From positions 4,898,001 to 4,962,000 of the forward strand of contig NC_039483.1 in the NCBI RefSeq assembly GCF_003590095.1: DNA of 64,000 nt. The letters run 5' to 3'. The notes under the pieces were generated by a model. It was given only the letters and a program-made list of their open reading frames with translations. It did not search any database and was not told the DNA's origin. A program made the translations under genes and the position numbers. This document shows, piece after piece, positions 45,011 through 55,510 of the stretch (position 1 is its first letter; each line of letters begins with the position of its first letter). Source of the stretch: Trichoplusia ni. Its lineage: Eukaryota > Arthropoda > Insecta > Lepidoptera > Noctuidae.

Positions 45011-45624
45011 TATCACCTACCCGCACATTTATTTGTGAGGCATCCGATTTGCTTTTTTGTAGCCTATATGTTTGGTGTTTTTGTATACATTGCTAGTGGC
45101 TTGAAAATTAAGAGTTTGTTTTGTATTGTTAACTGGCGATCTCGTGAAAGACAATCTGATGATGCCTATTATAAAACACAAGTTTTTCGAACAATGCCTA
45201 TGACGGAAATTCCGTAAATTAAATATGGTGTTCTTTTTACGGGGAGGCAATTAATCATATTCCCACAAAAGCGACAGACTGTCATAATGTTATTAATTAG
45301 ATTTGTTTGTTTTTCCTTCGTTAATGTATTCTAAGTTTGTATTTGAGGAAAAAGTTACAAAAGTTCTATGAGAAACGTCTTGACAAGGCTCATTGAAATA
45401 CGATTTTCGGCAGAATGCGAAAACGAGTTTCAAACACTACGTTATACTTTCAATCGCGTCAGCAAGGAGTTTTTAGTCAAGGAGTTTTGCTAAGAACGGG
45501 AGAGTACGGGTATGACCAGCAATCTGATCACGAGTACTGAGAGTCACGAGGACCTGAAAAAGGAAATAGGATTATAGAAGGGCCCGAATGAAAATGATCA
45601 CACGGGAACACAAAATCGGGGAAA
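45011..45624. other. Nothing recognised
   Basis: Overlapping frames on both strands (45,029-45,250) have no support. Confidence 0.45.
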
Positions 45625-45747
45625 AAAGTGATAATCCTGATTATAAACTATCTGTCTATCGAGTTTCGTCTAAATCTATGTAGTGGTTTTTGCGTGAAAG
45701 AGAAACAAACATACATACAAACTTTCACGTTTATAATATTATCAGGA
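45625..45747 (-). mobile_element. Helitron-like element, 3'-truncated
   Basis: The minus strand starts TCCTGATAATATTATAAACG and continues GTGAAAGTTTGTATGTATG and CACTACATAGATTTAGACG; the CTAG end is lost. Confidence 0.6.
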
Positions 45748-46714
45748 TCTATCCTCTACTCTTCTTAAAACCGAGAAAATCCCCGAGGACTGTATCTCGC
45801 CTTTTCTAGGGCGAAGGTATACTGGACTCTTACCGCAGCGCTTCACCCTTCCCTTCTAACTGAGACCACAGGAAAGCGATTCAAACTACAGCAATATATT
45901 TTACCAAGTCCTGGTTTAACATAGCGTACAATACCAATTACAAACGTGCTTCGAATAAATGATTGACGCAAGCAACGAGCCGAATACAAAACTACTTACA
46001 CACAAAACCAACCTATTAGCTTTATCCTCTTACGTGAATACGTAGCGTTAATAGCGTAAATTGAATACCTACATAAACATTCCAAATTAAATAAAAACCA
46101 CAAGCAAATTAAGTTAAACATTTACAAATTCGTTCAAAAGTAGCAAACAGCCCAATTTGGTTGAAATTCCATCTGAAACACGAAACGATATCATTAAAGT
46201 CTTCGGAATGACATTCAGGGACATTTGGGACGCAGTGCGTTGGAGATCGTTTATCATTATATTTCTAAAAGAAGGTTTTATTTTATATTTTTAATGTGAA
46301 AACTTATTTAGCGGCGTTGTACACTTTTTTGTAATGGGTAAAAATGTTCAACTAGTGTCAGGACATGTGACCTGATCGAAAATTTGTAAGACGGATGGAG
46401 AGTGGACAGTAGTAATATCAATTGTCATGTTTGTGTACAATGGCGCAATAATTAAATATTGTATTATGCCACATGCAGTGTAAGATCGCCTTGAAGAGAC
46501 TTATTAACCTTTTGAGAAGTTGTTAAAAGAATTGATGCTTAAAAATATTTAAGAGATGGTTTTTTAAATCTTCAGTCATATTGCAAGAACCAAAAATGTA
46601 CCAAATATAAGTTAAAAACAACAGAAATTTCTATAGCGCGATAACTAATCTAAATTTGCATAAAAGTTTTTTAAGCAAAGTTCTCTCGCATGCAGTATAG
46701 TATAGTTGGACTCG
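45748..46714. other. Nothing recognised
   Basis: A slightly GC-richer patch at 45,760-45,870 (CCCCGAGGACTGTATCTCGCC, CTTACCGCAGCGCTTCACCC) shows no open frame or known repeat. Confidence 0.45.
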
Positions 46715-46815
46715 GGTCCCAGTCGCCGCATCAGCTTATGATGAATAAGTCGCTTAGGTCCAAAACTAGTTGAGCGATCCCGATAAATACGCGTGAGTAA
46801 ACCGTTATTAACATA
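46715..46815 (+). repeat. Repeat family P, 5' fragment
   Basis: GCCGCATCAGCTTATGATG, GGTCCAAAACTAGTTGAGCG and ATACGCGTGAGTAAACCGTT match the first half of the 32.6-32.8 kb copy. Confidence 0.6.
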
Positions 46816-47100
46816 AATAATTATAAATCAGCCTCACGAAAATTATTATTGTAAAATAACTTTTTTATCTCTATACGGAGAAGCAAATTTTTATATTGAC
46901 CAGATTTCGTCGAAATTGAAACGATCTGAAATTTAGTATTAAGTCAGTACTAAAAAAAAATGAATAAATTACTTATCTAGAACTCCCAACCGAATTGGAA
47001 TACAAAAATATAAAAGCAATCACAGTCCTATTCACTATGAAACCTTTTAGTATAACAAAAGTCCATACTAGAACAAAGGCGTAAAGTGCAAATATACCTA

Positions 47101-47124
47101 CATACACACACACACACATACATG
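47101..47124. repeat. (CA)n microsatellite
   Basis: CATACACACACACACACATAC. The antisense frames encoding YVCVCVC text across it are artefacts. Confidence 0.9.
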
Positions 47125-47644
47125 TATACATTTGACTCCATACCAGGTCGGAAAACATCGATTTTCAATTTACTAAGCGAAGGGGCTTCCAAAATTTGAT
47201 GAAAAACCGGCAGTATTATCTTCTGATATTCTTTGGTGACACAAATTACGTAATAGATGGTACTTTTATGGTACTTTCGTATTTTCCTTATTATGTGTCC
47301 CATTCATTGCCTTGTTAAGTAAAATGTATCAGATAAAATTATCGTCAACGATTTGAGGGTTGCTTTGCTTTTAGCCCAAACAAATGATCACAGATGTTTT
47401 GTGAGCGGAGATTGCAGGTTTAAGCACAGATAACAGTGTTATTTATTGTATCCATACTGACATTGTAATCAATCAATTCAACGTTCGCGACCCCCTGCTA
47501 TACACAGGAGTCTCCCAAGTTTGGCGTTTGGCGAAAACAAATTCATAAAAAAGAGTATATTTCAGGTGAAATAATGTAAAAGAACAAGGACTTGCGACAC
47601 TGCGGATGCCATACAAATAGTTCACTTTACTTGTTTGTCGTTCC
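47125..47644. other. Nothing recognised
   Basis: A 91-codon minus frame (47,028-47,303) partly made of microsatellite translation has no domain. Confidence 0.45.
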
Positions 47645-47715
47645 GTTTCAAAATCAAAATCAAACTCAAAAAGTTTTTATTTCAAATAGGCCGTATCTCA
47701 GGCACTTTTAAAACG
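47645..47715 (-). mobile_element. LINE 3' tail fragment
   Basis: AAAATCAAAATCAAACTC followed by AAAAAGTTTTTATTTCAAAT and AGGCCGTATCTCAGGCACTT is the complement of a common lepidopteran LINE terminus ending in TTGATTTTGA repeats. Only the tail is present. Confidence 0.5.
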
Positions 47716-47737
47716 TTATATTACTGACTCTGGTTGA

Positions 47738-47905
47738 ATTTTGGAAACTCAATTTGAGTCAGTTCTGGACTTTCAGGGAGGCTTCAAACCGTTGACACTG
47801 CAATTTAAAACTTTAAAAACAGCTGGACCGATTTTGATAAAATTTGAATGGAGGGACATTAAAAACGTGGGTTTTTTTATTTTTTTTATTATTGTTATTT
47901 GCCAT
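47738..47905 (+). repeat. Repeat family P, 3' part
   Basis: GGCTTCAAACCGTTGACACT, GCAATTTAAAACTTTAAAAA, CAGCTGGACCGATTTTGATA and TTAAAAACGTGGG match 3,359-3,505. The + frame at 47,741-47,980 is read-through. Confidence 0.6.
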
Positions 47906-48267
47906 CATGCTCGTATAAATTTACAAAATACATCATCTGTGAAGATTCTAAGCTATCACAGTTCACAAGGTACAGCCTAGTGACTGAGAAACAGACGGTC
48001 AGCGGTGCCTCAGTATTATTGGTCGTTTTAACCCTTTGTGTACGGAACCAGTTAACAGTTTCGAATAGTTGACCTGAATGCATGTTAATGCCAGGTAATC
48101 TATTGATATGATAGTTAACTAAAATGACAAATATCAACGGCTCACGCAATAGGTAGCACATCATATATGAAAACAAAAGAACATGGGATGTATCGTAAAA
48201 TAGCACGCACGTATTATGAAGTCACCTTGTGTCTATTATCCACTACCTATTATATGGATCGAGGCAA
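47906..48267. other. Nothing recognised
   Basis: The 103-codon minus frame at 47,895-48,206 has no recognisable domain; AT-rich. Confidence 0.45.
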
Positions 48268-48612
48268 GACAAGTTGATCGATCACAGGTAAAGCTACGCC
48301 TAACACGGTCGGTACGTGGATGGGTGACCATCTATGTTATAAGGAGTTCCTCTGCGAAGACTCGTTGAATTGTGGGTGACAGCTGTTATTTATGTACATC
48401 TTTGACACTCGTAACGGGTAGACAGAAATTAGAAAGTCTGACAACCAGTCTAACTAAAGGCGATCTCCTTTAGTTTGACTGGTTGCCTAGGTAACTGGGT
48501 TGATGAGGTCGGATAGGCATTCGCTCCTAGTACAACACTGCTACTTAGCAGAACCCAGTTAGATTGGAAGCCGACCCCAACACAGTTGGGAAAAGACTAG
48601 GTCGATGATATT
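48268..48612 (+). mobile_element. 5S-rRNA-derived SINE, reference copy with fold-back insertion
   Basis: The head TCGATCACAGGTAAAGCTAC, CACGGTCGGTACGTGGATGG, GTGACC aligns closely with bases from about the middle to the end of arthropod 5S rRNA (CGATCAC, GTTAAGC, GCGGTCAGTACTTGGATGGG TGACC). It includes the Pol III internal control region. The body runs through ATTGTGGGTGACAGCTGTTA, ACATCTTTGACACTCGTAAC and AGTCTGACAACCAGTCTAAC, and the tail through GAAGCCGACCCCAACACAG and TTGGGAAAAGACTAGGTCGA to ATGAT. At 48,443-48,484 the usual sequence is replaced by an 18-base hairpin. Confidence 0.82.
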
Positions 48613-49995
48613 ACTTGGCCCATTCATAGAAGGGTATTTAATGCCCAGTCCAATAGTTTCTTATAATACCAGCCATTAACTGTCTCACAGATTCTAGATT
48701 TAATTTCATATTTTTTTAATTCATATAGGCTTTCTAAGCATATTTTATCCTCTTAATGATGCCAAAATTTGTCTCATAGTTCAAGCCTTTATAGCGTAAG
48801 AGGCAAAAATGTACATTAATGTATCTTATCTATAATTTTGAATGATGTCAGTATTTTATATTGTAATTTGACTAGATCCTTTCGTAACATAAAAAGTTAT
48901 GAAATAACAAGTATTGTACAAAACCGTATCCTATTACGGTAACAAATACTTTCTTAACTCGGTATTCAACGTGTTCTTAACAACATATAAGTGTACTTTC
49001 CAAAACTTATTTTTCCTTTCATCGAAAACCAACTTTTCACGGAGAATTTCATATTATTATTTTCTTTTAGCCCAAAAGTATTTCAATTCACGTGAGTAGA
49101 AGTTGAGCAATTTTTAGACTGATATTTATTTTTCAGTCGAATGGTAAGGTACTGTCGGCATCAAAAGTATTACATCAAAAAGTTTTCAAATATTTCTGGT
49201 ACCAATTGGGATAGTAACTGTTTATTTAATTATTGAAGGGTAGTTCCAAAAAGTATTTTTATAAAAAATATTTGGTGTAGACAAAATGGTTACGTATTGA
49301 TGAATTGGGCAAATTTGACGCCCACTCCTTAAATTATTTTACTTGACAAAAGTAGTTTTCTCTTTGAAATTTCTTTTAAGTTTTTTTTCTGTTTGATACT
49401 TACTTGTCTAATTAATAAAGTGTGTTTGTTTATACTGGCTGTTAATAATTTATGATTTTTACACACTTTACAGTCTCTTTATTAATTCTGAATTCATTCT
49501 TATACGGACTATTTAATTATACACGCCTAGTTTGCACGAGATGTCCGATTTAAACGTTAATGCGAAACAAAACCATTTGTTTTAAAAATAAAAATTTGTT
49601 AAATAAATACGTGCCTAGTAAATACACAGAATTTTTTTGAGGGACTCTTTAAAATGTTGGTAAAAACGACTTAAATAATTCAGAATGCCTTATAAATGTT
49701 TCTAATTTTAATTTTTGTTACTAACTGTACTTCAAGAAAGTTTTGGTTTTTGGGGCTAGGCAAATACCAGATGTGTTTTTATTTTTCTTTTGAGAAAAAC
49801 GAAATACTCTTACAGATACTCAATAAAAAAACAGAAAAGTTATTTAATCAGACTTTAACGGGAATAATGATGATTGATGTATTAACATGTGTCAAAAATA
49901 ATTATGTATAATCTAAAAGGTTTTCTGAACTAGTATTATTTGTGGTTTCAAATGCTATAACAACTTTTCTTTATTATTTTCATTTCTTTAAAAAA
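48613..49995. other. 1.4 kb without recognised features
   Basis: AT-rich; frames at 48,914-49,099 and 49,696-49,911 unsupported. Confidence 0.5.
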
Positions 49996-50070
49996 GACGA
50001 CGCCCACATCCCCACGTTGGGGAGGGTTTCACAAACATTGGAGTCACATACACAAGAGTACAGACTTATA
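49996..50070 (-). mobile_element. SINE-B scrap
   Basis: GGGGAGGGTTTCACAAACAT, TGGAGTCACATACACAAGAG and TACAGACT resemble the SINE-B 3' body in reverse. Short and diverged. Confidence 0.4.
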
Positions 50071-50129
50071 TTAACAGGAAATATAAAACATTAATCGATT
50101 TTTTTAATAGTTTTCTCATAAATCATATA

Positions 50130-50330
50130 AATAGATAGATAGAAACCTCTTTATTGTACACTTTAAGAAAAACAAATTAGGTCAATACAAACAAATATGA
50201 TGAGTAAATACATACCTACCAAGATATAAAAAATATCAAAATCGGTATACTCGTTCAATAGCTACGATGTCATAGACTGATAAGTGAACATATAAGCACA
50301 CATTAAACTTATAACTCCCCTCTTACATTG
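50130..50330 (-). mobile_element. LINE 3' tail and adjoining dispersed repeat scrap
   Basis: ATAGATAGATAGAAACCTCT then TTATTGTACAC is the complement of a common LINE terminus. It is followed at 50,228 by ATCAAAATCGGTATACTCGT, TCAATAGCTACGATGTCATA and TAAACTTATAACTCCCCTC, another dispersed lepidopteran repeat. Confidence 0.45.
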
Positions 50331-50458
50331 TCATTTAAAGTTAACAAAGTTTGCCATACGTAACACATTCGAACAACTGCCATAAGTTAGGAAACTGTGT
50401 CGCAACCGTTTGTGTTGACTTCCAAGTTGGTAACAGACAGTTATTTATAATATTCATA
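50331..50458. other. Nothing recognised
   Basis: Short spacer without a feature. Confidence 0.4.
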
Positions 50459-50725
50459 TCTATATATATATATATATATAAGAAAGTAGTGTTCGTTACA
50501 CTATTTATAACTCACTAACGGCTGAAACGAATTGGATGAAAATTGGTGGGGAGGTGGGTAGGACCGGGAGAGGGATAGGAAATTATCACGATTTCTCCTG
50601 GTTCGAAACTACCTCCTGGTAATGAGGAGCAGATCATGGGTACATTTATGTCGACATTCCCATGGAAACAGGAACTACCGCACGCTATAAAAACCCACGC
50701 GGACAGAGTCGCGGGTAGAAACTAG
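50459..50725 (+). mobile_element. Helitron-like element with (TA)10 at its 5' end
   Basis: A|TC then ten TA units (50,461-50,480), a body with ACTCACTAACGGCTGAAACG and TTGGATGAAAATTGGTG, and an end in the hairpin GCGGACAGAGTCGCGGG then CTAG (50,722-50,725)|T. Its interior is unlike families 1-3, showing that only termini are shared. Confidence 0.65.
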
Positions 50726-52122
50726 TTACTTACATAATAACAATTCATATTCGTGAATTTCATACAGTGAACTAGTGGCTCCCGAAATGCATTGCAGTGT
50801 TTGTTAGTTACAGTTTTAGTTGCAAAGTGTCTGTTTTTAAGTCAAAACATTCGCGCGTGTCATCTAAGAAGATTATTTATTATGAAAACATAATGAGCAA
50901 AATGTAAACAACTCATTTAAATTTAATAACCTTACAAATTCATAGAAAAATAAATAACAAAGTATAACGAAAATATAAAAGCAAAAAAAAAACACCAAAA
51001 CAAATTACGCCCCAAGAACGTGCCTTGACTTCACATCTCTGTCCAGATTACCTCCAAAAAGGTACAAACCCGAAAAGTAAACAATCTTCCAATCAAACCC
51101 TAATAGTCCCAGGTGTATAGCCAAATAATTTTCACACTACAGAAACATGAGTCCTTCAGCTAAAATGTGGCCGTGATTACACAATACCTGCCCACTGTCC
51201 AATAGTAACACATCCCTGTAACAAGATATCGAAAAGTAGCTCTGATGCAGTCGTGCAAGCGAGATAGAAATCATACGGCCTGTATCGTCATCTCTTTTTT
51301 CCAATAGCAACATAGCTCTAAAAGGCTATAGTGAGCATGTGCTGTCCACACTACGAACGTGTCCCAATAACGTTATTGGCAAAGTTTGCCGGATGCGACC
51401 CACATGGCATAATGTTCGATACAAATGACTGCGGTTGTGTTGTGGTCACATATTGCCAGCATAATGCTGCCAATGGCAAATGTTGGTGCCAAACTTGAGG
51501 CTTCGCGGTTTGATGGAAAGGGAAATTAGAGTTTATTTTTAAAAGTCTTCTAAAAAAGGAGGTTGCTCAATACGACCTTAAACGACTCGATTTTAAAATA
51601 ATTATTTAACCGAATGAAAATGCATTTCTTTAAAATCTATTTGATGTTGTTGATATTTGTTTGACGTTTCAAATATTAATACCGAAGTGTTATGTGCGTT
51701 AACTGAATTATTTTCAGTATTAATGAATTAGATTATCAATAAAATCTCACTTAAAAAAACAGCTACACTAATGCGATCTAAGAAATGAAAGCCACAATTA
51801 AAAAAAATAAAGTCAATGCTTCTGACGTAACAGGGATGTTGAAAAAGGTCGTGTCGGATACAGATAAGCCGATATCTCTCTCCCGCCCTTAATTAAAGTC
51901 TTCACACATTTCCTTTTATTTCTTTTTAAAGCAAGCCCGCTTAATATAAACACCGTGATTTTCGCTTCTTTATCTATGTATATTGCTTTTGCTGGAGTTC
52001 TTTTATTGAAATAACTGTCTCTTTATTATAAGAACTCGTTGTGTGAAAGTGTTTTGTTAAGAATTTTGTTCATTATTCAAACATGAATTAAGGAATATAT
52101 GTATGTACATTATATATATATA
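50726..52122. other. No gene; NF-I-like half-site cluster at 51.37-51.51 kb
   Basis: A less AT-rich patch at 51,000-51,530 has no open frame. Within it, TTGGCA/TGCCA half-sites recur (near 51,376, 51,454, 51,468-51,492). The rest is AT-rich. Confidence 0.4.
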
Positions 52123-52375
52123 CTAGCTGTTGCCCGCGACTTCGTCCGCGTGGTCAGAAGATATAAGTTATGATTTATACCTGCCCTATATTTTCCACAT
52201 TTTCCATTGTATCTTCGCTCTTATTAGTCGCAGCGTGATGGTTTATAGCCTAAAACCTTCCTCGATGAATGGTCTATTTAACACAAAAATATTTTTTCAA
52301 TTTCAACCCGTAGTTCCTGAGATTTGCGCGTTCAAACAAACAAACAAACTCTTCAGCTTTATATATTAGTATAGA
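52123..52375 (-). mobile_element. Helitron-like element, family 1, full-length
   Basis: The minus strand starts TCTATACTAATATATAAAGC and ends with GGACGAAGTCGCGGGCAACA then GCTAG. Flanks are A and T as expected. The + frame at 52,130-52,369 that reads like a small protein is this element. It is 253 bases long and lacks the extra segment of the 36.5-kb copy. Confidence 0.82.
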
Positions 52376-52673
52376 TAAACTAGAAGAAAATACATTGAGT
52401 TTTTGTTTTGGACTTATTTCCAAATGAGTTTCAACAGTAGGGGTCTCGTATCGTGACAGCGATCCTATTGTATAGAATTCAATTCATTACAACGTCTGCC
52501 GATAACATAATGTGATAGATGGGTTCCTTTATCTGTTTACATACATAGAATACAAAGAGAGAAGCTTCTAGATGTTTTACGCCACCGAGATGATCAGATA
52601 AGTTGGACTTAATATTATCAAATAAAAAAAAGTACTCCCGTACTAAGAAATTTAATTCTTGTGTCGGGGGCTT
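52376..52673. other. Nothing recognised
   Basis: No supported features. Confidence 0.45.
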
Positions 52674-52806
52674 TAAGATCATTCAAATCACATGCTAAGA
52701 GACATCAAGACTTAGGACAAGCAATTGCGGATAACACAAACGCGTTTGAACCAGTTACAGCGGGTTTGGCTTGGTGTTGTTAACCACTCAACAATCCGTG
52801 CAGTCC
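52674..52806 (-). mobile_element. SINE-B, diverged
   Basis: TTCAAATCACATGCTAAGAG, CTTAGGACAAGCAATTGCGG, a destroyed B box (TTTGAACCAGTTACAGCGGG) and TTAACCACTCAACAATCCGT at the head end. Old copy. Confidence 0.6.
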
Positions 52807-53187
52807 AAGATGCAAAATAATCAGCACGATAAAGTAACACAAAAAAAAACTTAACCAGCAAATCATCGATAAAACAGAGTCAAACCAAAACTACTACGAG
52901 TCCAACATAACATTTTATCTAAGATGCTTTTTCTGTTAGATTCCATATTTGATTTAAAAATAACAAGCTAAGGAAAGTAAAATACTTGGTGAGTTTGCAG
53001 CTGCGTTCTCTTAAACTTTGTAGGGAATCCAAACAAGCGAAAATTCTAAAGTACGAAGACAAGTAAGGGGTTCCCAAAAGTTTTATGCTTTGTTGTTGTT
53101 AAGCAGTAGTTTTCACTTCAATATGAACAGTGTACCAGATATCTCCTAAGAAGGGTGTAGAAACACGTAGAAATATGTAGGAACTAC
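52807..53187. other. Nothing recognised
   Basis: AT-rich sequence. Confidence 0.45.
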
Positions 53188-53530
53188 CTAGCTGTTCCCC
53201 GCGACTCCGTCCGCGTGGACTTTAATTTACAGAGCGCGGTGGTTCCCGTTTCCATGGCAATACCGGGATGAAATGTACTTATACCTTGACCAACCACTCC
53301 TCTTACCACCCTAAAAATGTAAAAATCCAAAAACCGCTGTGTTTATATCTTATCATCTTAAATAAACAATAATTAAGAAAAATTTCAAAGCCGTAGTCAA
53401 CTCAAAAGTAGTTTATGATCTTTTCTCAGGATTTAAACTACCTGGGAATCAATTTGCATTACAACCGGTTCAGCAGTTTTGGCGTGAAAGCAAGACAGAC
53501 ACACAAATAATTTCACATTTATGATATAAG
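53188..53530 (-). mobile_element. Helitron-like element, long variant
   Basis: CTAG at 53,188 with CTGTTCCCCGCGACTCCGTC (hairpin end), a body with GGTTCCCGTTTCCATGGCAA and CCACCCTAAAAATGT, and CAGTTTTGGCGTGAAAGCAA toward the other end. The TC start near 53,530 is worn. Related to 1,395-1,723. Confidence 0.65.
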
Positions 53531-53820
53531 TACTTTGGATTGAATATTATGATTTCAGGTATAATGCACAGTAACCTCTATAATAATAATAGAGTTTTAA
53601 AATAAAATTTTCATGCGCTACGATAAAGGGCAATTATTTTGACCAGGTACTACATTGAAAAGGCCTTCAGCTTGTCAATCATAAATACTCAGGTCGACTG
53701 ACAAAGGAGTTCTTGGTAGTAGTTTTTATTTTTCTCTATAAATGTGTTTTATTCGTAGAAACGAGAACAAGTTATGGTTGTTTAAAACCTTCATGGTTTT
53801 AGTGAATTACACCATAACCA
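53531..53820. other. Nothing recognised
   Basis: AT-rich sequence. Confidence 0.45.
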
Positions 53821-53845
53821 GTGACGTCACGCGACGTCACGTCGC
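53821..53845. promoter_or_regulatory. CRE-like palindrome cluster
   Basis: GTGACGTCACGCGACGTCAC followed by GTCGC. A consensus CRE (TGACGTCA, 53,822-53,829) with a second GACGTCAC half-overlapping pair. CREB/ATF binding is inference; no adjacent gene is seen. Confidence 0.35.
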
Positions 53846-54603
53846 AGTATGAAGACAATATTTTAAACGTGTAATAGAAATTGATTGAATGTTTGAAATT
53901 GACATTTCTTTTCGACAACCAGTTATTTCAACACATTTATGAAATTGAATATTGCTTAAAGAGTGTCGTGGGAAATAATATTTTATTCTTATATTTTTTC
54001 ATAATTTATGTTGAATAAAGATTTATTTTTTATTTTTAAATGTCTGTACAGCTTTAAATTGTACAAATTAAGGTTGTTACATAGCATAAATATTGAATTT
54101 GAAACAATTAGCGAAGTAATAAATCCTATATTTATAACAGTTCTAGCATATCTAGTTAAAAAGTCTAAAAAGCATTCGTGACAAGAAAACTATAACATAC
54201 TACCACCCAAGTACGTAAAACTTCTCAATTAATACCGACTCTATTCAAAAGCAATAAAGTCCACTTTCGTACCTCATTTTGACAACTGTATCAACCATGA
54301 ATTTGTTTCAATACCTTTTTCTCGCTGTTGAGCCGCAGATTAATGTTGCCCATTCGTTTTGTTCTGTCACTGGAAACAGTTAATAAAGTCTGTATTGATA
54401 TAGGTACTTTTATTGTAAGTTACTTCGAATTCTGGCTTAAAATACTTAGGAGAAATGTTGAAAATGTTTTAGACTTTGGAATTAAATTAGGAAAAGAAAA
54501 ACATTACGTTATATTTTTGATATCAGCAGTACTTAATTTTTTTGAAAATCCTATGCCATTGTTAAGGATAAATTTAGGAGGTTGTAATTAAAGTTATAAG
54601 AAG
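53846..54603. other. Nothing recognised
   Basis: An 87-codon + frame at 54,328-54,591 lacks any domain or splice signal. Confidence 0.45.
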
Positions 54604-54819
54604 CTAGCTTTTCGCCCGCGGCTTCGCCCGCGTCGGAGTAGGTTTCGCGTTTCCAAGAGAACTCTTAAAAAGTCCGGAATAAAAACTATCCTATGTTCTT
54701 TCTCAAGGTCAACTCTATCTCTGTACCAAATTTCATTAAAATCAGTTCAGTGGTTTAGAAGTGAAAGCGTAACAGACAGACAGACAGAGTTACTTTCGCA
54801 TTTATAATATTCGTAGGGA
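54604..54819 (-). mobile_element. Helitron-like element, family 2, full-length
   Basis: The minus strand starts TCCCTACGAATATTATAAAT, then GCGAAAGTAACTCTGTCTGT, and ends with CGCGGGCGAAGCCGCGGGCG (hairpin) and CTAG. Flanks are A/T type. 216 bases, no ORF. Best-preserved member of this family here. Confidence 0.8.
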
Positions 54820-54907
54820 TACAGTACAGAGATACTATATATAAAAGTAAAAGCGTTTATTGAAATTATACTTTCTAGATATTTTTAATTAATATTTTAT
54901 TTTTTTA
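54820..54907. other. Nothing recognised
   Basis: Short AT-rich spacer. Confidence 0.4.
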
Positions 54908-55024
54908 TGGTGGCGAGACGACCTTAACGCTTACCGCGCAGGCTGGTTCCATGCGGCCCAGAATAGAGAGTCGTGGAAGAATTTGGGGGAGGCCTTTGCC
55001 CAGCAGTGGGACACAGTGGGCTAG
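54908..55024 (+). pseudogene. RTE-like LINE ORF2 C-terminus
   Basis: Thirty-eight codons and a TAG stop give WWRDDLNAYRAGWFHAAQNR and ESWKNLGEAFAQQWDTVG. 'RWRDDL...AW...AQ.R..W..LGEAFAQQWD' is the well-known last segment of RTE-type non-LTR retrotransposon ORF2, following the reverse transcriptase. Nothing of the reverse transcriptase or endonuclease lies upstream: the match starts abruptly, so this is a strongly 5'-truncated insertion. A short A-rich tail (55,026-55,039) directly follows the stop, which suggests that in this family the stop codon lies almost at the 3' end of the element. The frame is undamaged. A second copy lies inverted at 58,790-58,850. Confidence 0.85.
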
Positions 55025-55120
55025 AGAAAAAAAAAAAGATATTTTTATTAAAGACCATTTCATGATGAAACTTGATTAAGCTTAACAAATTACAAACTTT
55101 ATTGGGAATGTTATTGAGAC

Positions 55121-55250
55121 TGCACGGATACCGAAGTGGGATACATCAACACGCTAAATGCACTGTGCGCGTCGTGTCCTTGGATCATACCCCCATACGA
55201 TAAGTATTTGTGTGCTCCAATAATGCTTGTTCTATCTAGGTATATATTTA
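55121..55250 (+). mobile_element. SINE-B-like tRNA-derived SINE, diverged
   Basis: TGCACGGATACCGAAGTGGG resembles the A-box head, TTGGATCATACCCCCATACG is a worn B box, and AAGTATTTGTGTGCTCCAAT plus AATGCTTGTTCT is the SINE-B body. Old copy, promoter boxes mutated. Confidence 0.5.
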
Positions 55251-55374
55251 GGCAAAGCTGCCCCTTTGAATGTTACTTGAATAATTGTGAAACTCACCAC
55301 GGCACAAACTTAAAATTCTTAGAAAAAAGAACGATTTTTTACAAGCGATAAGTATTTTCGACTTTTTTATCATC
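55251..55374. other. Nothing recognised
   Basis: Short spacer. Confidence 0.4.
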
Positions 55375-55510
55375 ATCATGATTAGCAGGCAATATTCGTC
55401 CACTACTAGACATAGGGGTCCCCAATTGCACGCCATCGAGATCTATCTTCGGCTGCTCGCGTCCAGTTCCTGCCAGCCGGCATACCACACTCGCGGTCTC
55501 CACTCGAAAA
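55375..55510 (-). mobile_element. LINE 3' end fragment
   Basis: ATCATCATGATTAGCAGGC, CGTCCACTACTAGACATAGG, GCACGCCATCGAGATCTATC, CTTCGGCTGCTCGCGTCCAG and TTCCTGCCAGCCGGC are typical of a widespread lepidopteran LINE 3' end (the 'CCACTGCTGGACATAGG' kind), here in reverse. Frames on both strands across it are read-through. Confidence 0.65.

Noticed and set aside
47028..47303. 91-codon minus frame
   Set aside because: Its Cys/Val-rich end is translation of the (CA)n microsatellite; no splice sites or domain.
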